Shown: in pieces, positions 25,589 through 33,366 of the stretch
Numbering within the stretch: the stretch's first letter is position 1
How the letters are laid out: the number at the start of each line of letters is the position of its first letter
DNA from: Curvibacter gracilis ATCC BAA-807
GTDB taxonomy: Bacteria; Pseudomonadota; Gammaproteobacteria; Burkholderiales; Burkholderiaceae_C
Assembly (NCBI RefSeq): GCF_000518645.1
Contig: NZ_JADZ01000025.1
Span: forward strand, 41,900-105,899
Direction of reading: 5' to 3'
DNA length: 64,000 nt
Notes under the pieces: generated by a model
The model's input: the letters and a program-made list of their open reading frames with translations, nothing else
The model's database searches: none
What the model was told of the DNA's origin: nothing
Made by a program: the position numbers and the translations under genes

Positions 25589-26491
25589 TTGAATCTCTTC
25601 GCTCCCTTTCGATCCTTGGCCCGCGGCATGCTGCCGTGCTTGGCTCTGGTGGCCAGTGCCAGCCTGTGGGCGGCCCCGCCCGCCATCGAACTGAAGGACG
25701 ACCGGGGCGTCAGCGTGCAACTGGCCCAGCCGCCGCAGCGCATCATCAGCCTGCTGCCCTCGTTGACGGAGTCGATCTGCGCCATGGGCGGCTGTGCCCG
25801 CCTGGTGGGGGTGGACCGCTACTCCACCTGGCCCGTGTCCGTTCAGGCCCTGCCGCATCTGGGCGGGCTGGACGATGCCAACATCGAAGGCATCGTGGCG
25901 CTGCGGCCCGATGTGGTGCTGCTGGCCAAATCGGCCCGTGCCACGCCGCGGCTGGAGCAGCTGGGCCTCAAGGTGGTGGCCCTGGAGCCGCGCAGTTACG
26001 CCGACGTGCAGCGCGTGCTGGGCAAGATCGGCGTGGTGCTGCAGGTGCCCGAGGCCCAGGGCGCGGCGCGCATCTGGCGCCAGATCGATGCCGAGGTGTC
26101 GGCGGCGGCCCAGTCGCTGCCGGCGCGGGTGCGCAACGCCCGGGTGTATTACGAGGTGAATCGCGCACCCTATGCGGCCAGCGAATCGTCCTTCATCGGT
26201 GAGACCCTGAGCCGCCTCGGGGCGCGCAATGTGGTGCCCGCCTCGCTGGGCCCGTTTCCCAAGCTCAACCCCGAGTACGTGGTGCGCGCCAACCCCGATC
26301 TGATCATGATCGGTGACCGCAACTTCGAGGGCCTGGCGCAGCGCCCAGGTTGGGAGCGCATCCGCGCCGTGCGCGAAGACCGCGTCTGCCGCTTCAGTGC
26401 CGCCGAATCCGACGTGATGGTGCGCCCCGGCCCGCGCATGGGCGAGGCCGCCCGCCTGATGGCGCGCTGCCTGCAGGAGCGCGCACCATGA
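25589..26491 (+). CDS. btuF: Cobalamin ABC transporter substrate-binding protein BtuF
   Basis: This 300-residue periplasmic binding protein of the BtuF/FhuD type begins with a signal peptide ending near LWAAPP and shows the family stretch QRIISLLPSLTESICAMG, then GLDDANIEGIVALRPDVVL and GAEARNVVP-like sequence (read here as LGARNVVPAS). It would deliver B12 to BtuCD. The start is the TTG at 25589, eight bases after GAAGG; the next in-frame ATG at 25628 would shorten the signal peptide but stays possible. Its stop overlaps btuC. Confidence 0.9.
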   Translation: MNLFAPFRSLARGMLPCLALVASASLWAAPPAIELKDDRGVSVQLAQPPQRIISLLPSLTESICAMGGCARLVGVDRYSTWPVSVQALPHLGGLDDANIEGIVALRPDVVLLAKSARATPRLEQLGLKVVALEPRSYADVQRVLGKIGVVLQVPEAQGAARIWRQIDAEVSAAAQSLPARVRNARVYYEVNRAPYAASESSFIGETLSRLGARNVVPASLGPFPKLNPEYVVRANPDLIMIGDRNFEGLAQRPGWERIRAVREDRVCRFSAAESDVMVRPGPRMGEAARLMARCLQERAP

Positions 26492-27507
26492 GCCCCCGCG
26501 CCTGGCCGCCGGCCGCCGTGCTCTTCGTGCTGGTGCTCTTGGTAGCCGGTCTGCTGGCGCTCAGCCTGGGCGTGGGCAGCACCGGCTTCGAGTTGGTGAC
26601 CCGCTTGTTCGACGACCCGCTGGCGGGGCAGATCGTGCTCGACATCCGCCTGCCGCGCTCGCTGGGCGCCTTGGCCGCCGGGGCCTTGCTGGGCCTGGCC
26701 GGCGCCGTGGCCCAGGGCCTGTTCCGCAACCCGCTGGCCGACCCCTATTTGCTGGGCAGCGCCTCGGGCGCCTCGCTGGGCGTGGCCTTTGCCCTGGTGT
26801 GGCTGGGGCAGCGGCCTTTGAACCTGCTGCTGTCGTCCGACTGGCTGATGCGACTGGGCCTGACCGGGGCCGCCTTTGTCGGGGCCGTGGGCGCCGTGTT
26901 GCTCACCCTGGCATTGGCGCGCGGTGTGCAACAGACCCTGCGCCTGCTGCTGGCCGGCGTCATCGTGGGGGTGGTGCTGGGCGCCATCACTTCTTTGTTG
27001 CTGCTGCGCGTGCCCGAGATCATGCAGCCCATGCAGGCCTTCATGCTGGGCAACACCGGCTTTGTGGGCTGGACCTCGGCTTCGCTGATGGGGGCGGTGT
27101 GGTGTCTGTGCGCGCTGGTGGCGCTGGGCGCGGCGCGAGGGCTGGATGGCCTGTCGCTGGGCGAGGCCACGGCCCTCAGCCTGGGCCTGCCGCTGGGGGT
27201 GCTGCGCAGTGTGCTGGTGGCCGTGCTGGCGCTGGCCACCGGCACGGCGGTGGCGCAGACCGGCCTGATTGCCTTTGTCGGCCTGGCCGCACCGCACCTG
27301 GTGCGCGGCCTGGTCAAGACGGGCCACGCCTGGCAGCTGCTGCTGGCCAGCCTGACCGGGGGCTGCCTGTTGATGCTGGCCGACGTGCTGGCGCGCGGCC
27401 TCACGGCACCGCAGGAGCTGCCCGTGGGCGCCTTGACGGCCGTGCTGGGCGGCAGCTACCTGCTGTGGCTCATGCACCGCCGGGGCAGCCTGGGGGGCGG
27501 CGCATGA
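26488..27507 (+). CDS. btuC: Cobalamin ABC transporter permease BtuC
   Basis: This 339-residue FecCD-type permease has about ten membrane helices. Family hallmarks are IRLPRSLGALAAGALLGLAG, the NPLADPYLLG stretch and FVGLAAPHLVRGLV with the Gly-rich coupling region for the ATPase. With BtuD and BtuF it forms the inner-membrane B12 importer. It overlaps btuF at the start and btuD at the end by four bases each (ATGA), so the transporter subunits are co-translated. Confidence 0.95.
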   Translation: MSPRAWPPAAVLFVLVLLVAGLLALSLGVGSTGFELVTRLFDDPLAGQIVLDIRLPRSLGALAAGALLGLAGAVAQGLFRNPLADPYLLGSASGASLGVAFALVWLGQRPLNLLLSSDWLMRLGLTGAAFVGAVGAVLLTLALARGVQQTLRLLLAGVIVGVVLGAITSLLLLRVPEIMQPMQAFMLGNTGFVGWTSASLMGAVWCLCALVALGAARGLDGLSLGEATALSLGLPLGVLRSVLVAVLALATGTAVAQTGLIAFVGLAAPHLVRGLVKTGHAWQLLLASLTGGCLLMLADVLARGLTAPQELPVGALTAVLGGSYLLWLMHRRGSLGGGA

Positions 27508-28310
27508 GCACCGTGCCACTGGCCCTGCAGGCCCGGGGCCTGAGCGCCCGCCTGGGCGAGCGCCCGGTGCTGCACGACATCGATCTGGGGCTGCGCCAGG
27601 GGGCATGGACCAGCATCGTGGGCCCCAACGGGGCCGGCAAGTCGACCCTGCTGCGCGCCTTGGCGGGCCTGCTGCCCTGCGGGGGCGAGATCACCCTGCT
27701 GCAACGCCCTCTGCGCCAGTGGCCCGCGCGTGAACGCGGCCGCACCGTGGCCTGGCTGGGGCAGGGCGAGCAGGCCGCGCACGATCTGCGGGTGCTGGAC
27801 GTGGTGATGCTGGGCCGCCTGCCGCACCGCGGCTGGCTGGCCGCCCCCGGTGCCGTCGACCACGCCGCCGTCGAACAGGCGCTGCGCAGCACCCAGGCCT
27901 GGGACTGGCGCGAGCGCAGCCTGGGCCAGCTCTCGGGCGGTGAGCGCCAGCGCGTGCTGCTGGCCCGCGCCCTGGCCGTGCAGGCCCCGGTGCTGCTGAT
28001 GGACGAGCCCCTGGCCAACCTCGATCCGCCGCACCAGTCCGACTGGCTGGACACCGTGCGCCAACTGGTGGGGCGAGGCCACACCGTGGTCAGCGTGCTG
28101 CACGAGCTGGGCATGGCCCTGCAGGCCGACGTACTGGTGGTGATGGCGCAAGGCCGCATCTGCCACCACGGCCCCACCGCCGCGCCGGCCACGCACCGTG
28201 CGCTGGAGCAGGTGTTTGACCAGCGCCTGCGCATCCACCCGGTGCAGGGGCAATGGGTGCCCTTGCCCGTGGCCCGTGCCGAAACCAAACCCCACCCCGA
28301 GCCTTCCTGA
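27504..28310 (+). CDS. btuD: Cobalamin ABC transporter ATP-binding protein BtuD
   Basis: This 268-residue ABC ATPase powers B12 import. Walker A is GPNGAGKST (40-48), the signature is LSGGERQR, Walker B is [13 protein letters not shown] and the switch His lies in [10 protein letters not shown]. The C-terminal tail is Pro-rich. Genetic position behind btuC and inside the B12 operon defines its partner; by sequence alone it could equally serve a siderophore permease of the same family. Confidence 0.94.
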   Translation: MSTVPLALQARGLSARLGERPVLHDIDLGLRQGAWTSIVGPNGAGKSTLLRALAGLLPCGGEITLLQRPLRQWPARERGRTVAWLGQGEQAAHDLRVLDVVMLGRLPHRGWLAAPGAVDHAAVEQALRSTQAWDWRERSLGQLSGGERQRVLLARALAVQAPVLLMDEPLANLDPPHQSDWLDTVRQLVGRGHTVVSVLHELGMALQADVLVVMAQGRICHHGPTAAPATHRALEQVFDQRLRIHPVQGQWVPLPVARAETKPHPEPS

Positions 28311-28320
28311 AAGCCACGCC

Positions 28321-28890
28321 ATGCAGATCGAAACCCCACCCACCGAGAAGCCCTATGACAAAGCCGAGGGCGAACGCCGCGGCCTGATCATCGTCAACAC
28401 CGGCGACGGCAAGGGCAAGAGCACGGCGGCCTTCGGCCTGGCGCTGCGCGCGCATGGCCGTGGCAAGGCCGTCAAGATCTACCAGTTCATGAAGGTGCCC
28501 ACGGCCCGCTTTGGCGAGCACCGCATGTTCGAGCAACTGGGCATCCCGGTCGAAGGCCTGGGCGACGGTTTCAGTTGGAAGAGCAAGGACCTGGACCACT
28601 CCGCCCAACTGGCCCGCGACGGCTGGGCCCGCGCCCGCGCCGTGATCCTGGGCGGCGAGCACTTTCTGGTGGTGCTCGATGAGATCACCTACCCCCTGAT
28701 CTATGGCTGGCTGCCCCTGGGCGAGGTGCTGACCACCCTGCGCGAGCGCCCGCGCCATGTGCACGTGGTGCTCACCGGGCGCCGCTGCCCCGAAGAGATC
28801 GTGACGATGGCCGACACCGTGACCGAGATGAAGCTGATCAAGCACGCCTTCCAGGCCGGCATCCCGGCCCAGCGTGGCATCGAGGACTGA
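28321..28890 (+). CDS. cobO: Corrinoid adenosyltransferase CobO/BtuR
   Basis: This 189-residue enzyme transfers the adenosyl group of ATP to cob(I)alamin or cobinamide. The unusual P-loop [10 protein letters not shown] (26-35) is intact, followed by [18 protein letters not shown], and the LDEITYPL strand and [10 protein letters not shown] motif are family features. It is the CobA/CobO type, not the PduO type. The enzyme is needed both for salvage of imported corrinoid and for the de novo route. It lies ten bases after btuD. Confidence 0.95.
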   Translation: MQIETPPTEKPYDKAEGERRGLIIVNTGDGKGKSTAAFGLALRAHGRGKAVKIYQFMKVPTARFGEHRMFEQLGIPVEGLGDGFSWKSKDLDHSAQLARDGWARARAVILGGEHFLVVLDEITYPLIYGWLPLGEVLTTLRERPRHVHVVLTGRRCPEEIVTMADTVTEMKLIKHAFQAGIPAQRGIED

Positions 28891-28892
28891 AC

Positions 28893-29621
28893 GTGGCTGG
28901 TGACACCTCACCTGGGTCGGGCACCGACACCTCCCCTGCGGCCCAGGCCTTTGCGCCCGCCGAGCGCGAGGCGGTGTACCGCGCCATCCACCAGCGGCGC
29001 GACATGCGGCACTTCAGCGGCGGGCAGGTGGCGCCTGAGCTGCTGCGCCGACTGCTGGAGGCCGCCCATCACGCGCCCAGCGTCGGCTTCATGCAGCCCT
29101 GGCGCTTCATCCGCATCAGCCGGCCCGACACCCGGGCGCGCTTGCATGCGCTGGTCGAGGCCGAGCGCGTGCAGACCGCCCAGGCCCTGGGTGTGCGGCA
29201 GGAAGAGTTCATGCGCCTCAAGGTGCAGGGCGTGCTCGACTGTGCCGAGCTGCTGGCCGTGGCGCTCAGCGATGGGCGCGAGCGCCACATCTTCGGGCGC
29301 CGCACCCTGCCGCAGATGGACCTGGCCTCGGCCAGCTGTGCCATCCAGAACCTGTGGCTGGCGGCCCGTGCCGAAGGGCTGGGCCTGGGCTGGGTCTCGA
29401 TCTTCGATCCGCTGGCGGTGGCCCGCGTGCTGGGCCTGCCCGAGGGGGCCGAGGTGATCGCGCTGCTGTGCCTGGGCCCGGTCAGCGCCTTCTACGAGCA
29501 GCCCATGCTGCAGCAGGAGCGCTGGGCGCGCCGCGCGGCCTTGGGCGATCTGGTGTTTGACGAGCAATGGGGCCAGCCCAGCGCCTTGTTCGCCGAGGGG
29601 CCCGCCCTTGAGTCTGACTGA
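28893..29621 (+). CDS. bluB: 5,6-Dimethylbenzimidazole synthase BluB
   Basis: BluB uses oxygen to fragment reduced FMN into 5,6-dimethylbenzimidazole, the lower ligand of B12. The 242-residue nitroreductase-fold protein has the N-terminal RRDMRHF motif (36-42), PSVGFMQPWRF, and QNLWLAARAEGLGLGWVS. The start is GTG at 28893, two bases after the cobO stop. Its need for oxygen contrasts with the microaerobic oxidase module but fits a facultative aerobe. The last 14 bases overlap the likely start of cbiB. Confidence 0.93.
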   Translation: MAGDTSPGSGTDTSPAAQAFAPAEREAVYRAIHQRRDMRHFSGGQVAPELLRRLLEAAHHAPSVGFMQPWRFIRISRPDTRARLHALVEAERVQTAQALGVRQEEFMRLKVQGVLDCAELLAVALSDGRERHIFGRRTLPQMDLASASCAIQNLWLAARAEGLGLGWVSIFDPLAVARVLGLPEGAEVIALLCLGPVSAFYEQPMLQQERWARRAALGDLVFDEQWGQPSALFAEGPALESD

Positions 29622-30600
29622 GCCCTGGGTGGGCCTGGCCCTGGCCGCCGCCGTGCCGCTGGCCCTGGGGGTGGACCGCCTGTGGGGCGAGCCGCCCTCG
29701 GCCGTGCACCCTGTCGTCTGGATGGGGCGCTACCTGGCCTGGACCGGGCATCGCCTGGCCCCCCGTGAAGGCGAGGGCACCGACCCGGAAGGCCGGCGTG
29801 ATCTGCCGCGCCTGCTGGGTGGGGCCCTGCTGTGGTGTGGCGGTGCGGCCCTTTGTGCCGGGCTGGCCGTCGGGCTGCAGGCCTGGGCCGCTCAGCAGCC
29901 GGTCTGGCTGGCGGCCTTGGTGCTGGGCCTGGCCCTCAAGCCGCTGCTGGCCTGGCGCCTGCTGGGCGATGAGGTGCAGGCGGTGGAGGAGGCCCTGGCC
30001 GAATCGCTGCCCGCCGGTCGCGCCCGCCTGGCCTGGCTGGTGAGCCGCGATGTCAGCCAGCTGGGGCCGCACCAGGTGCGCGAAAGCGCCATCGAGTCGC
30101 TGGCCGAGAACCTCAACGATTCGGTGGTGGCCCCGCTGTTCTGGTTTGCCGTGGCCGGGCTGCCCGGGGCGGCGCTGTACCGCTTTGCCAACACCGCCGA
30201 TGCCATGTGGGGCTACCCGGGCTGGCGCGGCGGCAGTGCCGGGCGCCACTACTGGGCCTGGGCCGGCAAGTGGGCCGCGCGGGCGGACGACGTGCTGTCC
30301 TGGGTGCCGGCACGGCTCACGGCGCTGCTGCTGGCGCTGCCCGCGCGCCTGCGCTGGCACCGCTTGCGCACCGAGGCGGGCAAGACCCCTTCACCCAACA
30401 GCGGCTGGCCCATGGCGGCCATGGCCTTGCGCCTGGGCGTGCGCCTGGGCAAGCCTGGGGCCTATGTGCTGAACCCGCAGGCGCCCAGCCCAGGCCCTGT
30501 GCACACCCAGCGCGCCCTGGCCTGGGCCGGCAGCGCCGTGGCCTGGGCGACCGCGCTCACGGCGGGCGCCGTGGCCCTGACTTCAGGGTGGCTTGCATGA
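29608..30600 (+). CDS. cbiB: Adenosylcobinamide-phosphate synthase CbiB
   Basis: This roughly 330-residue membrane protein (CbiB, also called CobD) attaches (R)-1-amino-2-propanol phosphate to adenosylcobyric acid. It shows DRLWGEPPSAVHPVVWMGR, the SRDVSQLGPHQVRESAIES stretch and AENLNDSVVAPLFW, all family hallmarks, with about four to five helices. I place the start at TTG 29608 because homology begins at LTEPWVGLALAAAVP and a GAGGGG lies upstream; the frame is open to 29557 but within bluB. It overlaps bluB and, by four bases, cobC. Confidence 0.92.
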   Translation: MSLTEPWVGLALAAAVPLALGVDRLWGEPPSAVHPVVWMGRYLAWTGHRLAPREGEGTDPEGRRDLPRLLGGALLWCGGAALCAGLAVGLQAWAAQQPVWLAALVLGLALKPLLAWRLLGDEVQAVEEALAESLPAGRARLAWLVSRDVSQLGPHQVRESAIESLAENLNDSVVAPLFWFAVAGLPGAALYRFANTADAMWGYPGWRGGSAGRHYWAWAGKWAARADDVLSWVPARLTALLLALPARLRWHRLRTEAGKTPSPNSGWPMAAMALRLGVRLGKPGAYVLNPQAPSPGPVHTQRALAWAGSAVAWATALTAGAVALTSGWLA

Positions 30601-31595
30601 TGAGCTCCCCGCGCGTGCATGGCGGCCCCGATGCGCTGGGGGTGCCGCTGCATGACTTCTCCACCAACAGCAATGCCTGCGGCCCGTGTCCGGCCGCCTG
30701 GCAGCGGGTGCAATCGGCCGACGCCACCCATTACCCCGATGCGGGCTACCACGCGCTGCGCGAGCGCCTGGCCGCGCGCCACGGGGTGGCGCCAGAGCGG
30801 GTGGTGCTGGCCGGCAGCGCCAGTGAGTTCATCTTCCGCTTCACGGCCTGGGCCTGGCGCGAAGGGCTGCGCCACGCGCGCCTGCCCCGCCACGCCTATG
30901 GCGACTACGCCCAGGCGGCCCAGGCCTGGGGCCTGGCGTTGACGACCCACGACGACGCGGCAGGGCTCGATTTGGCCGCATCCGCGCCGCCCTTCCTGGC
31001 CTGGGCCTGTGAGCCTGCCAGCCCGCTGGGGGATGACCTGCCCGGCGATGCGGTGCTCCAGGGCGCCGCCCTGGCGGTGCTCGATCGCGCCTACGAGCCC
31101 CTGCGCCTGAGCGGCGCCAGCGGCCTCTCGGCCACCGGCCTGGCCCAGGTCTGGCAGCTGTACAGCCCCAACAAGGCCCTGGGTCTGACGGGCGTGCGCG
31201 GGGCTTACGCGCTGGCCCCGGTGGGGGCCGAGCCGGCAGTGGGTGCCTTGCAGGCCCTGTGCCCCTCGTGGCCGCTGGGGGCCCATGGGGTGGCCCTGCT
31301 GCAGGCCTGGTGCGAGCCGGCCGTGCACGATTGGCTGGCCGATGCCTTGCCGCGATTGCGCGCCTGGAAGGCCGAGCAGCAGGCGCTGTGTCACCATCTG
31401 GGCTGGCAGGTTCAGCCCAGCCAGGCCAACTTCTTTTGCGTGCAGCCCACGCCCGCGCACGCGGCCCGCCTGCCGGGCCTGCGCGAGCAGGGCATCAAGC
31501 TGCGTGACGCCACCTCCTTCGGTCTGCCGGGCTGGTGGCGCATGGGCGTGCTGCCGCCGGCCGCCCAGCAGGCGCTGGCCCAGGCCCTGTCTTGA
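30597..31595 (+). CDS. cobC: Threonine-phosphate decarboxylase-like aminotransferase (CobC/CobD)
   Basis: This 332-residue PLP enzyme is of the class I/II aminotransferase fold. It would decarboxylate L-threonine-O-3-phosphate to aminopropanol phosphate for CbiB, its immediate neighbour. The N-terminal DFSTNSNACGPCP, the PLP lysine K193 in YSPNKALGLTGVRGAY and the C-terminal RMGVLP are visible; the family usually reads NPLGP where this one has NACGP. It is short for the family (about 330-360). The naming differs by pathway: cobC in the aerobic scheme, cobD in Salmonella. Start is ATGATG at 30597 overlapping the cbiB stop. Confidence 0.87.
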   Translation: MMSSPRVHGGPDALGVPLHDFSTNSNACGPCPAAWQRVQSADATHYPDAGYHALRERLAARHGVAPERVVLAGSASEFIFRFTAWAWREGLRHARLPRHAYGDYAQAAQAWGLALTTHDDAAGLDLAASAPPFLAWACEPASPLGDDLPGDAVLQGAALAVLDRAYEPLRLSGASGLSATGLAQVWQLYSPNKALGLTGVRGAYALAPVGAEPAVGALQALCPSWPLGAHGVALLQAWCEPAVHDWLADALPRLRAWKAEQQALCHHLGWQVQPSQANFFCVQPTPAHAARLPGLREQGIKLRDATSFGLPGWWRMGVLPPAAQQALAQALS

Positions 31596-31608
31596 AACCG
31601 GAACCGAC

Positions 31609-33114
31609 ATGACTCTTCAGAAAACCACCCCCGGCCCGGCACATTGCGTGATGGTGCTGGGCACCACCAGCGGCGCCGGCAAGAGCTGGCTCACCACCGC
31701 CCTGTGCCGCTGGTATGCGCGCCAGGGCTTCAAGGTGGCGCCTTTCAAGGCGCAGAACATGAGCAACAACGCCCGCGTGGTGGCCGGCCCGGGGGGGCAG
31801 CCCGGCGAGATCGGCAGTGCCCAGTACTTTCAGTCGCTGGCCGCCGGGGCCGAGCCCGAGGTGCGCATGAACCCCTTGCTGCTCAAGCCCGAGGCCGACA
31901 CGCGCAGCCAGGTGGTGTTGCTGGGCCAGGTCGACACGGCCCTGACCGAGATGCCCTGGCGCGGTCGCAGCGAGAAGGTGTGGCCGGCCATCGCCCGAAC
32001 CCTGGACGCGCTGCGCGCCGACCACGATGTGGTGGTGATCGAAGGCGCCGGCTCGCCGGCCGAGATCAACCTGCACGCCAGCGACATCGTCAACCTGCGC
32101 GTGGCCCGCCATGCCCAGGCCGAATGCCTGCTGGTGACCGACATCGACCGGGGCGGCGCCTTTGCCCACCTCTACGGCACCTGGGCCCTGCTGCCCGAAG
32201 ACGAGCGCCCCTACATCCAGGGCTTTGTGTTGAACAAGTTCCGGGGCGACGCCAGCCTGTTGGCGCCCGGGCCCGAGATGCTGGAGCAGCTCACTGGCGT
32301 GCCCACCGTGGCCGTGGTGCCCATGAACTGGCAGCACGGCCTGCCCGAGGAGGACGGCGTGTTCGACGATCGCAGCGCGGGTGTCAGCGGCGCGGTGCAC
32401 ACCCGCATCGCGGTGGTGGCCTACCCGCGCATCAGCAACCTCGATGAATTCCAGCCGCTCAAGAACGTGCCCGGCGTGCGCCTGAACTGGGCCCGCAGCC
32501 CGGCCGATCTGGACGGTGCCGACTGGGTGATCCTGCCCGGCAGCAAGGCCACGGCGGCCGATCTGGCCTGGCTGCGCGCCCAAGGCCTGGACCAGGCCGT
32601 GGCCCGCCATGCCGAGCGGGGTGGCCGGGTGCTGGGCGTGTGCGGCGGTCTGCAGATGCTGGGCGAAGCCTTGATCGACACCCAGGGCATCGATGGCAAC
32701 GCCCCTGGCCTGGGCCTGCTGCCCCTGGTGACCACCTTCGAGGTCGAGAAGACCGTGCGCCACACCCAGGCGCGCTTTGCCGAGGTGGCCGAGCCCTGGG
32801 CTGCCTTGTCACAGGTGGCCCTGCAGGGGTATGAGATCCACCATGGCCAGACCGCCCAGCACCCGGCCATGGCCGCGGCGGGTGATGTGGCACGCGAGCT
32901 GATCCCGGGCCTGGCCTGGCAGAGCGCCAATGGCCGCGTGCTGGGCCTGTACCTGCATGGCCTGTTCGAGGACGCCGCCGTGCTGCGGGCCCTGTTCGGT
33001 GCCGATGCGCCCACGCTGGAGCAGGTGTTCGAGCGCCTGGCCGATCAGGTCGAGCAATGCTTCGACCCGGCCTGGTTGCGGCGAAGCTGCGAGCGAGCGC
33101 GTGCAGGGCGCTGA
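31609..33114 (+). CDS. cobQ: Cobyric acid synthase CobQ
   Basis: CobQ (CbiP) amidates the b, d, e and g carboxylates of adenosyl-cobyrinic acid a,c-diamide. The 501-residue protein has an N-terminal ATPase with GTTSGAGKS (18-26) and FKAQNMSNNA, and a C-terminal glutamine amidotransferase with nucleophile C345 in GVCGGLQMLG and catalytic H450 in YLHGLFED. The ATG at 31609 follows ACCGGAACCG, only a modest ribosome-binding site. It is the last gene of the B12 island, and the hom attenuator region begins about 20 bases after its stop. Confidence 0.96.
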   Translation: MTLQKTTPGPAHCVMVLGTTSGAGKSWLTTALCRWYARQGFKVAPFKAQNMSNNARVVAGPGGQPGEIGSAQYFQSLAAGAEPEVRMNPLLLKPEADTRSQVVLLGQVDTALTEMPWRGRSEKVWPAIARTLDALRADHDVVVIEGAGSPAEINLHASDIVNLRVARHAQAECLLVTDIDRGGAFAHLYGTWALLPEDERPYIQGFVLNKFRGDASLLAPGPEMLEQLTGVPTVAVVPMNWQHGLPEEDGVFDDRSAGVSGAVHTRIAVVAYPRISNLDEFQPLKNVPGVRLNWARSPADLDGADWVILPGSKATAADLAWLRAQGLDQAVARHAERGGRVLGVCGGLQMLGEALIDTQGIDGNAPGLGLLPLVTTFEVEKTVRHTQARFAEVAEPWAALSQVALQGYEIHHGQTAQHPAMAAAGDVARELIPGLAWQSANGRVLGLYLHGLFEDAAVLRALFGADAPTLEQVFERLADQVEQCFDPAWLRRSCERARAGR

Positions 33115-33137
33115 TTTTTCACGTTACACTGTGCCGC
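33115..33137 (+). promoter_or_regulatory. Candidate promoter of the hom leader
   Basis: A -10 like TACACT at 33125-33130 is preceded by a T-rich stretch TTTTTCACGT. No good -35 is seen. It would start transcription near 33137, at or just before the ATG at 33138, giving a leaderless leader-peptide message. Confidence 0.35.
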
Positions 33138-33269
33138 ATGACCTTTGAACGCTTCCTCAACGCCTTTTGCCCCGCCATCGCGGTGCCTGCAGGCGTGTCC
33201 GTGATTGCACGGACCGGGGCATCGTGCATGGGCATGATGATGATCACCATTACCACCGCGGCCCCCTAG
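33138..33269 (+). CDS. Putative attenuator leader peptide for hom
   Basis: A 43-codon frame runs from ATG 33138 to TAG 33267 and ends MGMMMITITTAAP. The core codons are three consecutive Met (33234-33242) then Ile-Thr-Ile-Thr-Thr (33243-33257). A second possible start is the ATG at 33228, giving just 13 residues. Methionine, threonine and isoleucine are all made from homoserine, and the next gene is homoserine dehydrogenase, so a ribosome stalled on these codons would report shortage of exactly the right amino acids. The frame layout resembles the thr-operon leader of enteric bacteria. Whether it is translated, and from which start, is inferred. Confidence 0.6.
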   Translation: MTFERFLNAFCPAIAVPAGVSVIARTGASCMGMMMITITTAAP

Positions 33270-33318
33270 CAGCGTTGGGGTGGCCGTACCGGCTGCCCCT
33301 GGTGTGAGTCTCCGAACC
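33270..33318 (+). promoter_or_regulatory. Attenuator pairing region upstream of hom
   Basis: GTTGGGGTGG at 33274-33283 can pair with CCAACCCAGC at 33317-33326, the first arm of the terminator, with nine of ten positions matched including one G-U, which would form an antiterminator. The same bases can instead join a local hairpin GGGG-GCCG / CGGC-CCCC (33277-33298). The two folds exclude each other. The leader stop codon lies five bases before this region. Confidence 0.55.
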
Positions 33319-33346
33319 AACCCAGCCCGGCAGCTGGGTTTTTTCA
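33319..33346 (+). terminator. Attenuator terminator before hom
   Basis: AACCCAGC (33319-33326) pairs perfectly with GCTGGGTT (33333-33340) around a 6-base loop and runs into TTTT with a TC-rich tail. It ends about 20 bases before the hom ATG, too late to serve cobQ alone, so it fits an attenuator. Confidence 0.85.
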
Positions 33347-33366
33347 TTTCTGGTCCGGAGAAACAC

